DNA of 64,000 nucleotides from a virus. The stretch is from positions 1 to 64,000 of the IMG/VR virus record IMGVR_UViG_3300005821_000002; one strand, 5' to 3'. Below, piece after piece: positions 7,406 through 15,924 of this stretch. Position 1 is the first letter of the stretch, and each line of letters begins with the position of its first letter. The position numbers and the translations under genes were made by a program. The notes under the pieces are model-generated. The model searched no databases, had not been told where the DNA came from, and saw nothing but the letters and a program-made list of their open reading frames with translations.

Positions 7406-7912
7406 TTATAGATAGTCCCGAATTTCATATGGTGGATCAATTATCCAGCTTGGCACCGATCTTTTGGTCCATTTGAATAGCCTACGCTTGTTCTTCAGAT
7501 AGTAGGCACGATATGCTAATACAGGTTCAAGGTGTTTCAATTCTGGTGATACAGCCAAGTGGTGCGGTGTGCGATCCCCATCACTTAGACTCGTATTAAT
7601 TGGGCCCCAGTAAGCATCTATACCATCCAGTACCTCCATTGTGGCATGTTCTCGTTCAAACCGGTACTCATACTCTAGCAGTAGTTTGTTTGCATAGTCA
7701 ATAGTCCACATGAAGTTTAGGAAACAGGCACCAACCCATCGGGTAACAGGATGGTTGACGTAGGTACTTTTGTAGCCGTAATCAATGTCGCACCACTCTC
7801 TCATTACGGTACATAGTAGTTGGGTCGCCTCAACTGGCATCTTCACTACGTGCTTATCAACATGGTGCGCTGCATTGATTTTGTTATCAGCATGTAATAT
7901 GAATAGGTTCAT
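7406..7912 (-). CDS. Conserved phage protein, DKHVVKM family
   Basis: 168 aa. The N-terminus MNLFILHADNKINAAHHVDKHVVKMPVEATQLL matches a family seen in many phages (pattern MNxFxLDxDxxxAAxxHxDKHVVKMxxExxQLL), followed by NHPVTRWVG and LLLEYEYRFEREHATMEVL, also typical. It is often annotated without a proven function. The conserved His, Lys and Asp in DKHVVK would suit an active site, but this is not established. Adjacent genes overlap by 4 bases. Confidence 0.75.
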   Translation of the reverse strand: MNLFILHADNKINAAHHVDKHVVKMPVEATQLLCTVMREWCDIDYGYKSTYVNHPVTRWVGACFLNFMWTIDYANKLLLEYEYRFEREHATMEVLDGIDAYWGPINTSLSDGDRTPHHLAVSPELKHLEPVLAYRAYYLKNKRRLFKWTKRSVPSWIIDPPYEIRDYL

Positions 7913-8418
7913 TTTACTCTCCAGTCTAGGTGTAATACCTTATCACATTCTACCGCATGTCGGTTCAAGACAGTCGCAAACTGTTTGATAATGACACTAC
8001 GCTTCTTGAACCTAGGGTTTGGTTCCCATATGTCTTTCCCACACATCGGGCAGCGAAACTCCAAGACGGCACCACGTCTGGGGTAACGGCGTTTGAGTGC
8101 TGGTGCAGGATGTGGTCCCCCTCCCCACTTATACCAAAAACAGGCTAGTACCCAAAGCATAGCCTGTACCTCAAAGGGTGCCTTCTCACGGTATTTCTTG
8201 ATATCAGCACGCTCAAGGATCAATGGCACCGTCATTCTCATAGCACCCCTATGGGCTAGAATGACACTTACTTTAACGTCTGGAACCAGGTCTTTGATAA
8301 GACCCAGCACGAACATCTTGGCGATGATAGCGTTCACATCGTCCCAAGATGGACTGAATACAATCCCAGTGATGAAGGATGTACCAGTCTCCATTATTCC
8401 GAACTTCGCTTTCTTCAT
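7909..8418 (-). CDS. Unknown protein with C-terminal zinc knuckle
   Basis: 169 aa from MKKAKFGIMETG, with AGGAGGT 6 bases upstream; a longer frame to 8496 has no ribosome site. A CPMCG pair at about residue 124 plus later His and Cys (NRHAVEC) could form a zinc site. A basic Pro-rich stretch (PAPALKRRYPRR) precedes it. Not recognised. Confidence 0.65.
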   Translation of the reverse strand: MKKAKFGIMETGTSFITGIVFSPSWDDVNAIIAKMFVLGLIKDLVPDVKVSVILAHRGAMRMTVPLILERADIKKYREKAPFEVQAMLWVLACFWYKWGGGPHPAPALKRRYPRRGAVLEFRCPMCGKDIWEPNPRFKKRSVIIKQFATVLNRHAVECDKVLHLDWRVK

Positions 8419-8970
8419 TCTGTACCTCCTAATCTTGGTAGCGTACCGGTGGCTTGTTTCATATCTAATTCTATCATAGGGTGCAGTACCAGTCAATAGG
8501 GTCTTCCTACCTAGTACCGCCAGGGTAGTACCGGCAGTTGGGTCGGTACCCTATACGTGCGTGTGCGTGAATCTCTTAAAGGAAGGACACATTGTACCTA
8601 GGTACCAGCGTTCCAGTAGTACGGGTACCGGTGAATGACAAGGTACTGTACCGGCCCCCTTTTAGTCAGGGTACCACTACCATAAACCTGGGTGTCAAAC
8701 CAGGGGTAAAAGGTACCAGTACCCACATGCTAATCCCTATAGTACTGATGTACCCTATAGCCGTGGTACATGTTTGGGTAACAGGTGCCGTATACATTGT
8801 CACACAGAAGGTACCAGGACCATAACTTGGTCGAAAAAAAGAGTTTTGGTGCGTAATTGCCCATAAATGGTACATATACGGCATAAAGGTGCAAACCGAT
8901 AACTTTTGGTGCGAAATATCTAGTTTTGAGTGCTTGCCTATACAAATTGGTGCCTTATATGCATACCCTA
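8419..8970. other. Non-coding region rich in GGTACC words
   Basis: No gene with a ribosome site seen on either strand. GGTACC occurs about six times in 300 bp, together with many GTACC, GGTAC and CTATAGTAC words. The right third is a 20-bp periodic repeat (8824-8963). Likely regulatory or replication-related DNA. Confidence 0.6.
8824..8963. repeat. 20-bp iteron array B (degenerate)
   Basis: Seven consecutive 20-bp windows beginning 8824, 8844, 8864, 8884, 8904, 8924 and 8944 each carry an AT-rich stretch followed by GGT or GGTGC at the same helical face. The units at 8844 and 8904 share TTTTGGTGCG; only the 8924 unit lacks GGT and has GAGTGC instead. Confidence 0.65.
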
Positions 8971-9243
8971 CTATATACAATGATTGTAGCAATATATATC
9001 AGTAATTGGTACGTGTATAGTATAAATAAAAAGAGACCCGTTTATAGGGTCTCCTTTGATTGTAGTACAGTGAGCATTAGAGATAGGTGCGTACTCATGA
9101 TAATCAGGTGCTGTCTCTAGTGATGGTAGGGGCACCAACTGTCTGAATGGAACGTCTGCCTTGTATGCTACTGCACCAATAAGTATGTATACTAGTATCA
9201 GAGTGACTAATCCTACCAATGTAGCACGAAGTACTTGTTTCAT
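8971..9243 (-). CDS. Small membrane or exported protein
   Basis: 90 aa. Residues 5-28 (LRATLVGLVTLILVYILIGAVAY) form a transmembrane or signal-anchor helix. The remainder is hydrophilic with three Cys. Its ATG overlaps the stop of the upstream gene. Function unknown. Confidence 0.55.
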   Translation of the reverse strand: MKQVLRATLVGLVTLILVYILIGAVAYKADVPFRQLVPLPSLETAPDYHEYAPISNAHCTTIKGDPINGSLFIYTIHVPITDIYCYNHCI

Positions 9244-9461
9244 GGTTCCACATCGAAATCGGTCAACTTCATATTCATATAACCGGTTCTACTTACTACA
9301 TAGGCTAGGAACTCTGATTCTTGGTCCTCCTTTCTTAATCTACTTGCTGCTATCATACCTCGGTGCAAAGTCTCATTATGGACTGTAATCTCTACAGTAA
9401 TGGTACTTGTTTCGTTCTTACCCCCTATAATACCAGCTAAACTTGCAAATACTTTATTCAT
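9240..9461 (-). CDS. Small protein, unknown function
   Basis: 73 aa with strong ribosome site AGGAGGG. Contains GGKNETSTITVEITVHNETLHRGM, two beta strands, then a basic helix. Not recognised. Confidence 0.6.
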   Translation of the reverse strand: MNKVFASLAGIIGGKNETSTITVEITVHNETLHRGMIAASRLRKEDQESEFLAYVVSRTGYMNMKLTDFDVEP

Positions 9462-9651
9462 TGGTCCCTCCTATATATGATGGAAGGGAGTACCTCATAT
9501 AGCCTTTTTTGATCGACTGTGGAGGTACTCCCTTTGTCTTGTGGTACTATCCTTTCTCTTGGCTTACTATTTCTCACTTCATGGGGTCATTATATGATCA
9601 TTGGCTCATACTCCTCTCTACTCGGTATGTAGTGAGCGTCTAGGTACGTAT

Positions 9652-10041
9652 CTACTTATCCTGTCCAGGGGGACCAGAGTGGCAGTGGTTATCATCGCCA
9701 TAGCCCCAACCGGGTCTGCATGGTTCAACAGGAGGTTCCGTAGGTACGACTGTAGGTTTGGGTGGTACATCAGTAGACTCTGTAACAGGAATGTAGGGCA
9801 TGGTACAATCTTCTACCCCACATCCACAGAAGGGCACTACGGTTGTACCACGCATAATCACCCATCCATAGTCTAATTGATAGACGTACCCATATTCAAG
9901 ATCATCTACCATAAAAATATAGGTAGGTTGTAACTCTGTTGGTTCCAGAGCTTGTGCTCTTGCAGTACCCACCAAAAATAGGCACGCAATAACAAGTAGG
10001 AACAACAGTACCAAGATTCTATTCGTAATTTGATTCTTCAT
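9652..10041 (-). CDS. Secreted protein with signal peptide
   Basis: 129 aa. N-terminal KNQITNR, hydrophobic core ILVLLFLLVIACLFLV and cleavage-like AQA form a clear signal peptide (about residues 1-31). The mature part has paired Cys (CGCGVEDC), a Pro/Thr/Val-rich linker and a C-terminal PGWGYGDDNHCHSGPPG motif like the Gly-Asp-Asn-His tails of many secreted bacterial proteins. Role unknown; probably host-derived. Confidence 0.65.
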   Translation of the reverse strand: MKNQITNRILVLLFLLVIACLFLVGTARAQALEPTELQPTYIFMVDDLEYGYVYQLDYGWVIMRGTTVVPFCGCGVEDCTMPYIPVTESTDVPPKPTVVPTEPPVEPCRPGWGYGDDNHCHSGPPGQDK

Positions 10042-10060
10042 TTTATCTTTCTCCTAGGTA

Positions 10061-10276
10061 CTACTTCAACTGCTCAGGTACGTACTGCTCTTCATTCCAA
10101 ATTGGATTCGGAACAGGTACGTATACTGTTGCTACGGTAGCATATATCTGAAAGGTGGTTCCAGGTGTCTCAACTGCTTTACGTTCTGCTACCGCCTGAG
10201 CGTCACCATATGTCTGGTGCTTTTCGGGTCTTCCACCCTTGATTCCACCGCCATCTGGTATGATTATGAATGGCAT
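10061..10276 (-). CDS. Small protein, unknown function
   Basis: 71 aa with ribosome site GGGAGG. Central TYGDAQAVAERKAVETPGTTFQIYATVATVYVP is a helix followed by strands, a layout seen in small phage proteins of unknown function. Confidence 0.6.
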   Translation of the reverse strand: MPFIIIPDGGGIKGGRPEKHQTYGDAQAVAERKAVETPGTTFQIYATVATVYVPVPNPIWNEEQYVPEQLK

Positions 10277-10280
10277 AGGT

Positions 10281-10547
10281 TCAACCTCCCTTCACTTGGG
10301 TCGTCAAGCGTCTTTCTTGTGACCTAGACTTGATTGGTACAATCTTGACAACCGGCGTAGATATTACTGATGGGTTCTTGTAGTGTGGATTCAGGTGCGA
10401 TCTCTCAGGTGTAGATATAAGCATTGAGTGACCGCTCCGAACCGGATACAATAGTCTACCATCCTTCAGGTTCTTACTTCCACCCATCACTTTCTCACCA
10501 GCTACAAGATAGACAGCACCGGATGCTGTTGTAACCTGAATGGTCAT
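10281..10547 (-). CDS. Small basic protein, unknown function
   Basis: 88 aa, basic (SRSQERRL near the end), beta-rich. Preceded by GGGAAG. Not recognised. Confidence 0.55.
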   Translation of the reverse strand: MTIQVTTASGAVYLVAGEKVMGGSKNLKDGRLLYPVRSGHSMLISTPERSHLNPHYKNPSVISTPVVKIVPIKSRSQERRLTTQVKGG

Positions 10548-10550
10548 GGT

Positions 10551-10733
10551 TCACTTCCCTTCCTTTGGTCTAACCCATTCCCAAGCACCATCTTTCCACA
10601 CCATTTGGTCCGAACAATACTGGCACTCCATTATATCACCTTCTTTAGGTGCCTTCTTGATCTCGGCGTTTTCGATAGTTGCTATGCAACAACGCATCAG
10701 ACCACCTATACGAATTGCTTTATATTGGTTCAT
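10551..10733 (-). CDS. Zinc-ribbon-like small protein
   Basis: 60 aa from MNQYKAIRIGG (AGGAGG 5 bases upstream). CQYCSDQMVWKDGAWEW holds a CxxC pair and a Trp-flanked strand; a CC pair near residue 14 may complete a metal site. Confidence 0.55.
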   Translation of the reverse strand: MNQYKAIRIGGLMRCCIATIENAEIKKAPKEGDIMECQYCSDQMVWKDGAWEWVRPKEGK

Positions 10734-10783
10734 TTGCACCTCCTAGAGCAAGAGACAAACGAGCGGTGGTGCGAACTCGATTG

Positions 10784-11272
10784 TTATAGCCAAACTTCGA
10801 TTTCTTCTACATCATCCTCGATCTTGGTGCTACGTGCTCTCTTGGGTAGCGGGTGTTTCTCAAGAGATTGAATCAACAATTTGGCACGTGACTTCGTTAT
10901 TGCGGTCCAATCTGATACCTTCGCTTCCAGCGTACCTCCACGTGCCTTAGGTACCGCAATCACGGTATAATTGGATAGGTGAGACATCTTGCTTGCGTTA
11001 TTTGCGGTCCAAATTGCTGCTCCGCCCGGTGCGTCACCACGACCACCAACCGCACCCATAATCAGGGCACACAGGTAATCAGCGTTAGCTGCACCAATTT
11101 TTGTTTCCTTCTTCTTATCCTGGGCCACTACCACGGCAATCTCCTTGCCTGTATCATCATGCAAAGTGACCCTATTAAACTGCTGTCGTACCGTGCTGTC
11201 CATGTTATACAGCGGTTCGTTACCTAATGTTCTTGGTGCATCTAACGAGATAGCTTTCTTTTCATTTGCCAT
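10784..11272 (-). CDS. Unknown protein
   Basis: 162 aa. Gly/Ala-rich centre (YLCALIMGAVGGRGDAPGGAAIWTANNASKM) between beta-rich segments; the end is acidic (TKIEDDVEEIEVWL). Ribosome site AAGGAG. No motif I can assign; no signal peptide. Confidence 0.6.
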   Translation of the reverse strand: MANEKKAISLDAPRTLGNEPLYNMDSTVRQQFNRVTLHDDTGKEIAVVVAQDKKKETKIGAANADYLCALIMGAVGGRGDAPGGAAIWTANNASKMSHLSNYTVIAVPKARGGTLEAKVSDWTAITKSRAKLLIQSLEKHPLPKRARSTKIEDDVEEIEVWL

Positions 11273-11276
11273 AATA

Positions 11277-11441
11277 CTACTCCTTCGTTAAGGTTGGTTC
11301 GATTTGTTTGACTTGCAACATTCTACGAACATCTTTCTTTGAACCTAAACACTTACGGTAGGACCGACGTTTCTGTATCTTCTGAAAACCTCCGGTACAA
11401 TATAACCTAAATCTCACACGCAGGTATGGCTGGTTCATCAT
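11277..11441 (-). CDS. Small basic protein
   Basis: 54 aa, very basic (RVRFRLY, KIQKRRSYRKC). Ribosome site AAAGGAG. Its TAG lies just before the next ATG. Composition suggests nucleic-acid binding; not recognised. Confidence 0.5.
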   Translation of the reverse strand: MMNQPYLRVRFRLYCTGGFQKIQKRRSYRKCLGSKKDVRRMLQVKQIEPTLTKE

Positions 11442-11500
11442 GATTATCTCCTTTACTAGACCAGCTCTCGGTACTGTATGCTATGGTCTGGACGGGTTAG

Positions 11501-11884
11501 TTAGGCAGGTACGAGCGGTTGTACCGTGATGAATCGTTGCATAATCTTATGTCCAGCACCGAAATCACTGGGCCAAGTTGACTTCTCTTGGTACTTACCC
11601 AATAACTTTGGATCGGACCGGCAACGATCATACACTCGTACCGCTAGTGCCTTTGCGTTGTCGTCCTCGAAGAACCCACAGATTGGTTCTCCGTCTGATG
11701 TCTGGGCCTCAAAACATATCTGTAAGGCAGGGATCAAGATTAACCAAGGAGTGTTTCCACGGTGCGGAAACTCGTCCTCTGGTGCGGCATCTCTATCAAA
11801 CGGTGCGGAGTTGATAACGAAAATTGGTTGACGCACCAGTTCTTGAGCCGCTTGAGCTGTTTCTTGGTTGATAGTTTTTCCCAT
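11501..11884 (-). CDS. Unknown protein
   Basis: 127 aa with ribosome site AAAAGGAG. Mixed alpha/beta, with ICGFFEDDNAKALAVRVYDRC in the middle. First gene of the 5.6-11.9 kb block. Not recognised. Confidence 0.55.
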   Translation of the reverse strand: MGKTINQETAQAAQELVRQPIFVINSAPFDRDAAPEDEFPHRGNTPWLILIPALQICFEAQTSDGEPICGFFEDDNAKALAVRVYDRCRSDPKLLGKYQEKSTWPSDFGAGHKIMQRFITVQPLVPA

Positions 11885-12470
11885 GGTTCAATCTCCTTTT
11901 GATTGACCCAGACCACAGCAAACGAGAGTGCACCCTGGTCCACGGTTCGGTACCGTACCAAAAAGATGCACTCTCTCACATCCATTGTCTCACGTGGTTC
12001 GGGACCAGTCAAGGGTGACTTCATACCTTGAACCAGCTATGTGACATCAATACCAGTACCGTCGGTGCCGGTGCGGTGACCCTTTTAGTACGGAACCAAG
12101 TTCTCAGGTCCCATCTAGTTCCAGGCAGGTACAGAAGAACAAATGAACGAACCAGCTTCGCTGGTTCAAAATGCATTTTCTGGGGAGGTACCGTAACCAC
12201 AAGAACGTATTGCAACCAATGGTACTATCCTGGATACCAATGGTGCATAATAGACCCAGTATTTACAAGAAAATAAAATGAAATCTTATGACCCAACCGA
12301 ACAATATAGGATATAAAGTCCAGTCAGATCATAAGATTTGGGACAATAAAGTTAGTAATGATAATTTGGGTAACGGCGATTATTTTACATTGTAGTATTA
12401 TGAGAAACTCTGAATTTTCTTCACGCTAAAATTAGCAACAATAATTTGGGTAACAGATTCTATCTGTAAA
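11885..12470. other. Non-coding region
   Basis: No supported gene; open frames here lack ribosome sites and overlap each other. It holds GGTACC-type words, an 11-bp inverted repeat AAATCTTATGA (12281-12291)/TCATAAGATTT (12329-12339), and two copies of AATTTGGGTAAC (12365 and 12445). Confidence 0.55.
12368..12456. promoter_or_regulatory. Two copies of the GGGTAAC boundary motif
   Basis: GGGTAACGG at 12368 and GGGTAACAG at 12448, both preceded by AATTT. On the minus strand they read CYGTTACCCAAATT. The same motif marks other operon boundaries (18871, 29035) and also occurs at 6908 and 8776. Function unknown. Confidence 0.5.
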
Positions 12471-12803
12471 CTAAAATACTATTGTAATCATTGACATAAA
12501 TAATTCATATAAAAGATAAAAGAATCCTCCAATAAATGCTACTATAATTGCAATCACAGGAGTCCATGTCAATAAGTAGACCGGAATTGCAACTATTTCT
12601 TTCCAGCAATATTTCTCTATAACCCATCTATTGTGATATTTGTCTGGATATTTTTTATTCATTTTATGAAAGTTTTTTCTATTTGCATATGTTACCTTAA
12701 AATTCACAAACCATTTTACACTCCAACTCATTAACCAGAAATACAGAATAACTGCCATACCAATAGTTATGAATGTTTGTAAGTTTAGTAATATAGTTTT
12801 CAT
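12471..12803 (-). CDS. Membrane protein, unknown function
   Basis: 110 aa from MKTILLNLQT (AAAAAGGAG upstream). Two or three transmembrane segments (residues 8-30, 70-105) flank a basic, Tyr/Lys-rich loop. Last gene of a leftward operon. Confidence 0.6.
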   Translation of the reverse strand: MKTILLNLQTFITIGMAVILYFWLMSWSVKWFVNFKVTYANRKNFHKMNKKYPDKYHNRWVIEKYCWKEIVAIPVYLLTWTPVIAIIVAFIGGFFYLLYELFMSMITIVF

Positions 12804-12804
12804 T

Positions 12805-13146
12805 TTATTTCTCCTTTTTGTAACCCATAATTTCGTTATAATAATCGAATATATAACATTCAATCATATGTGAAAATGTAGCAAGAGACATGGCAATATG
12901 TGTGCCAGAATATGAAAGAATTATTGTATGTAATCCATATACAAATCTTTGAGAGATTTTGAAATCATTTATTTCTATTGCATCTTCATCCCAATAATTT
13001 TCTAACAATTTATCTACAACCATTTCAAATGTTTCTCTTGGTATACATATAGTTCTATTTGGACCTTTATGAATACAAGTATTTCCATTGACATCATGAT
13101 AGGCATAAATTTTCTCATGATTTGAAGTAGAACGAATGAGACTCAT
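12805..13146 (-). CDS. Unknown protein
   Basis: 113 aa from MSLIRSTSNHE; the ATG overlaps the upstream TGA (ATGA). Contains HDVNGNTCIHKGPNRTICIPRE and a helical C-terminus. Not recognised. Confidence 0.6.
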   Translation of the reverse strand: MSLIRSTSNHEKIYAYHDVNGNTCIHKGPNRTICIPRETFEMVVDKLLENYWDEDAIEINDFKISQRFVYGLHTIILSYSGTHIAMSLATFSHMIECYIFDYYNEIMGYKKEK

Positions 13147-13415
13147 GTTAACTCTTCTTCCCACACCAAATTAGCATATACATTACTTATGGCATATTCC
13201 ACTTGATCTTTATCTTGAACATTTACTGCTAAAATTTCACATACAATTTCCTCATCAATTATTAATCCATTGGACGTAACATCGAGATTACAGTATAAGA
13301 CTTTATCACCAATTTTATACTTGGCATCTGGATGATCTTTATTATGCAATTTAATAAACTCAATTAACCATTCAGCTTTTAATCCTATTCTTTGAGGGTC
13401 ATATCCTTCATACAT
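13143..13415 (-). CDS. Unknown protein
   Basis: 90 aa. Residues 30-50 (KYKIGDKVLYCNLDVTSNGLIIDEE) resemble a small SH3-like beta barrel (KIGDxV then strand), often seen in phage accessory proteins. Ribosome site GAGGAG. Confidence 0.6.
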   Translation of the reverse strand: MYEGYDPQRIGLKAEWLIEFIKLHNKDHPDAKYKIGDKVLYCNLDVTSNGLIIDEEIVCEILAVNVQDKDQVEYAISNVYANLVWEEELT

Positions 13416-13606
13416 TATTTTCTCCTCGTAAGCTTAGATAAATCCTTACTAACCTTATTCCAAGATATTTGGAATATAATACCTAATACCTCTTCTGGAC
13501 TCAATTTTACAAACCACATTCCTCCACCCATTTCATAATCTTTTTGTTCTCTTTTTATTCCGTTTGCCAATCTTTTTATTGCTTGATTGTAGGTAATAGG
13601 TTTCAT
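13415..13606 (-). CDS. Small protein, unknown function
   Basis: 63 aa, basic. ITYNQAIKRLANGIKREQKDYEMGGGMWFVKLSPEE is helix-loop-helix-like. Ribosome site GAGG; overlaps the gene upstream. Not recognised. Confidence 0.55.
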   Translation of the reverse strand: MKPITYNQAIKRLANGIKREQKDYEMGGGMWFVKLSPEEVLGIIFQISWNKVSKDLSKLTRRK

Positions 13607-13797
13607 GATTTATCCTCCAATTCTTCTGGAGTATATACTTCTTCTGCATCTTTTAATGTATCAACTATATCGAAAGTTTGTTCCTCCATCTCCTGATTCA
13701 TAATAAATACATAATGATATTCACTGAATTGATCAAGATAATGATATAAAAAATCCAACTGTCTTTTCGTAAATTGTACGCTATATAATTGTTCCAT
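13603..13797 (-). CDS. Small acidic protein, unknown function
   Basis: 64 aa, mostly helical with an acidic tail. Ribosome site GGAGG. Not recognised. Confidence 0.55.
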   Translation of the reverse strand: MEQLYSVQFTKRQLDFLYHYLDQFSEYHYVFIMNQEMEEQTFDIVDTLKDAEEVYTPEELEDKS

Positions 13798-14222
13798 TAT
13801 TTATCCTCCAATTTACGCAAGAGTTTAATGACTCCGTCTGCTTCTAATAGCATATTTATTCCATAACAATCTGCTGTGTCATAAGTAATATATTGATATA
13901 GGTCATACTTTTTCATAATATGATTATCACAGATATTACCTTCTTCAATATAGATAGTTTCTCCATCTTCTTCTGCACACACTTTACAGACATTTAACCA
14001 AACCTTTTTTACTTCTGTTTTTAATAGTCTGTAAACCATTACATTATTATCATCATTACTATATACACGACTGTCATAATTTCTTCGCCGTTCATTAAAG
14101 ATTCTTTCCATCTCACTATCACTAAATTCTCCATATGTGGATACTTGAAACATTAGTTCTTCTGCATTATGCACTTCTATTATTTTAGCCTTTTGTAATG
14201 GACGCATAATAATAAAGTACAT
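13797..14222 (-). CDS. Unknown protein with Cys pair
   Basis: 141 aa from MYFIIMRPLQ (AAAAGGAG upstream; an earlier start at 14258 lies inside the next gene). VCKVCAEEDGET at about residues 86-97 is a CxxC knuckle. The N-terminus is strand-rich. Not recognised. Confidence 0.55.
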   Translation of the reverse strand: MYFIIMRPLQKAKIIEVHNAEELMFQVSTYGEFSDSEMERIFNERRRNYDSRVYSNDDNNVMVYRLLKTEVKKVWLNVCKVCAEEDGETIYIEEGNICDNHIMKKYDLYQYITYDTADCYGINMLLEADGVIKLLRKLEDK

Positions 14223-14488
14223 TATTTTCTCCTTTTTGGTTGACCACAATGTTTGCAATCAATCCAGCCAGATGATTCATCATATTCACAGTATTTTGTT
14301 GGAGATTTTTCACAATACCAACCAAAACTCTCACCACAAATATCACAATAAGCTCCACCAAAATCTTTTATTTCAACAATAAGGTGCTTACATTCCTTAA
14401 TTAGTTTGTTCAATGTCCCCTGAACTTTATTAACATATTCACGTAAATCGCTGATCTTTTTAGCATAAGCTTTTTGTTCAGGATTCAT
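14222..14488 (-). CDS. Zinc-binding-like small protein
   Basis: 88 aa from MNPEQKAYAKK. N-terminal coiled coil (residues 5-32) and a C-terminal Cys/His cluster (CDICGESFGWYC, CEYDES, CKHCGQ) that could bind two metal ions. Confidence 0.6.
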   Translation of the reverse strand: MNPEQKAYAKKISDLREYVNKVQGTLNKLIKECKHLIVEIKDFGGAYCDICGESFGWYCEKSPTKYCEYDESSGWIDCKHCGQPKRRK

Positions 14489-14489
14489 G

Positions 14490-14906
14490 TTATACACCTC
14501 TCAGTATGTTAACATTTCTTAATGTATACTTCATTCTATCTTTAATATCAATTTTTCTTGATTTCATCACATTAGCAAATGCCATTTTGAGTTTATTTTT
14601 ATCAGGAATATCATCATATCTTTTTCTGTCGTATCCATAATTTAAGTAGCTATAGCCAGTGTGAATTGTGAGTAAACTTCCTGGATGATAAATTATTTGA
14701 ACAAACCAATCATCGTCACCCCATTGTTTAATATCAATTTCTTTAGAATGTTTGTAGTTAAAATGTCTCGCATCAGTATAAATATTAGAATCAAATAGAA
14801 ACAAATATGGCTGAATTACACTATCCATTACAACATAACTTTGTGCCAAATCATTTTTCGCTTTCATAAGACAATTTTTTAGTTTTTTCAACATTTCTTT
14901 TCCCAT
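14490..14906 (-). CDS. Unknown protein
   Basis: 138 aa. Basic N-terminal helix, aromatic middle (HTGYSYLNYGYDRKRYDDIPD), basic C-terminus. Coupled to the phosphoesterase upstream. Not recognised. Confidence 0.55.
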   Translation of the reverse strand: MGKEMLKKLKNCLMKAKNDLAQSYVVMDSVIQPYLFLFDSNIYTDARHFNYKHSKEIDIKQWGDDDWFVQIIYHPGSLLTIHTGYSYLNYGYDRKRYDDIPDKNKLKMAFANVMKSRKIDIKDRMKYTLRNVNILRGV

Positions 14907-15451
14907 TAGTTTTCCTCCTTTAATTCTTTAAGAATGCTTATTTCCTCAAGAATATTACCAAGTTTCCAAGGTGAATATTCTCGAACTTCTACGCACATAT
15001 TGATATGATTATCTGTTCTAGATTGTAATTGATGAATATGCCCATGCAAGTTGTATGTTAATGGATGCTTTATTTTGTGCACAGGAACATGAGAAAAGAT
15101 CAATGTAAATTCACCAAACTTTTTGAACAACATTTCATCTCTACCAAAGGTAGTAAATCCCATCAATTTGCGTAGTCTTCTTCGACTATCATGATTACCA
15201 TTTACTAGGTATTTATTACCACGTAATAATGGGGCAATTTCCTTAATTTGTTCAGGCTTTCCTAGGGCAAAATCACCCAAATGTAAAATATTATCTTCAG
15301 GTTGTACTAGAATATTCCAGTTATAAATCATAAGATCATGGTGATTTAAAGGTCTATTGGCATATCTTTGTATATTTTTATGAAAGAAATGAGTATCCGC
15401 AATTATCCAAGTATCTTCGTTTAACCATTCCAATTTGTCCTCCTTATTCAT
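14906..15451 (-). CDS. Calcineurin-like metallophosphoesterase
   Basis: 181 aa. All metal-binding motifs are present in order: DTHFFH (about 19-24), GDFALG (about 60), GNHD (about 84), SHVPVH (about 119) and HGHIH (about 135). These belong to the metallophosphoesterase superfamily, which hydrolyses phosphomono- or diesters with two metals. The short length, without extra domains, fits phage-type members. Substrate not predictable. Cytosolic. Sits inside an operon of membrane and unknown proteins. Confidence 0.85.
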   Translation of the reverse strand: MNKEDKLEWLNEDTWIIADTHFFHKNIQRYANRPLNHHDLMIYNWNILVQPEDNILHLGDFALGKPEQIKEIAPLLRGNKYLVNGNHDSRRRLRKLMGFTTFGRDEMLFKKFGEFTLIFSHVPVHKIKHPLTYNLHGHIHQLQSRTDNHINMCVEVREYSPWKLGNILEEISILKELKEEN

Positions 15452-15668
15452 TCCACGGAATATTTATGGTGAATTTTTTGGGCGGTTTCTTTTTAGTTCC
15501 AAAACAAGCCGCGTCCATAAATGCTCCCATGAAAAACCATTTTATTCCTGTGGCATTTTCCAGAATTTTCTCTATATGATATAATGGACGTGGAGAGTAA
15601 TAAACATCTACAATTACTCTCCATATACCATCTATACCTTTTTCTGGTTTACATTTTATGGTTTTCAT
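15444..15668 (-). CDS. Small protein, unknown function
   Basis: 74 aa, basic. Contains GIDGIWRVIVDVYYSPRPLYHIEKIL. Overlaps both neighbours by several bases. Not recognised. Confidence 0.5.
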   Translation of the reverse strand: MKTIKCKPEKGIDGIWRVIVDVYYSPRPLYHIEKILENATGIKWFFMGAFMDAACFGTKKKPPKKFTINIPWNE

Positions 15669-15924
15669 AATTAATTGTCCAAACTTTCTTTACCCATTCC
15701 CATATATTTTTGTGTAAATCTTCTGCACGAATTAGTAACCAAATTCCTCTAAGAATTAGTATCACAATAGCTAGGACAAGAAGTAGGGGCCAAAGAAAAG
15801 CCCCCAAAAATACACACACAATCATTGCTAAAAAGTCTTCCCAAAAATCATCAGCTATCATAGCAGCAAAGATTATACCTGCTATAAGAGTAGTGCAAAA
15901 TCCTATCCAATATATTATAATCAT
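15649..15924 (-). CDS. Membrane protein
   Basis: 91 aa with three hydrophobic segments (IIIYWIGFCTTLIAGIIFAAM; FLAMIVCVFLGAFLW; LLLVLAIVILILRGIWLLI), then a basic-aromatic cytoplasmic-type tail. Function unknown. Confidence 0.6.
   Translation of the reverse strand: MIIIYWIGFCTTLIAGIIFAAMIADDFWEDFLAMIVCVFLGAFLWPLLLVLAIVILILRGIWLLIRAEDLHKNIWEWVKKVWTINYENHKM

Noticed and set aside
11740-12215. Two minus-strand open frames (11740-12024, 12021-12215)
   Set aside because: First overlaps the gene at 11501-11884 in another frame, both lack ribosome sites and lie in GGTACC-rich non-coding DNA.
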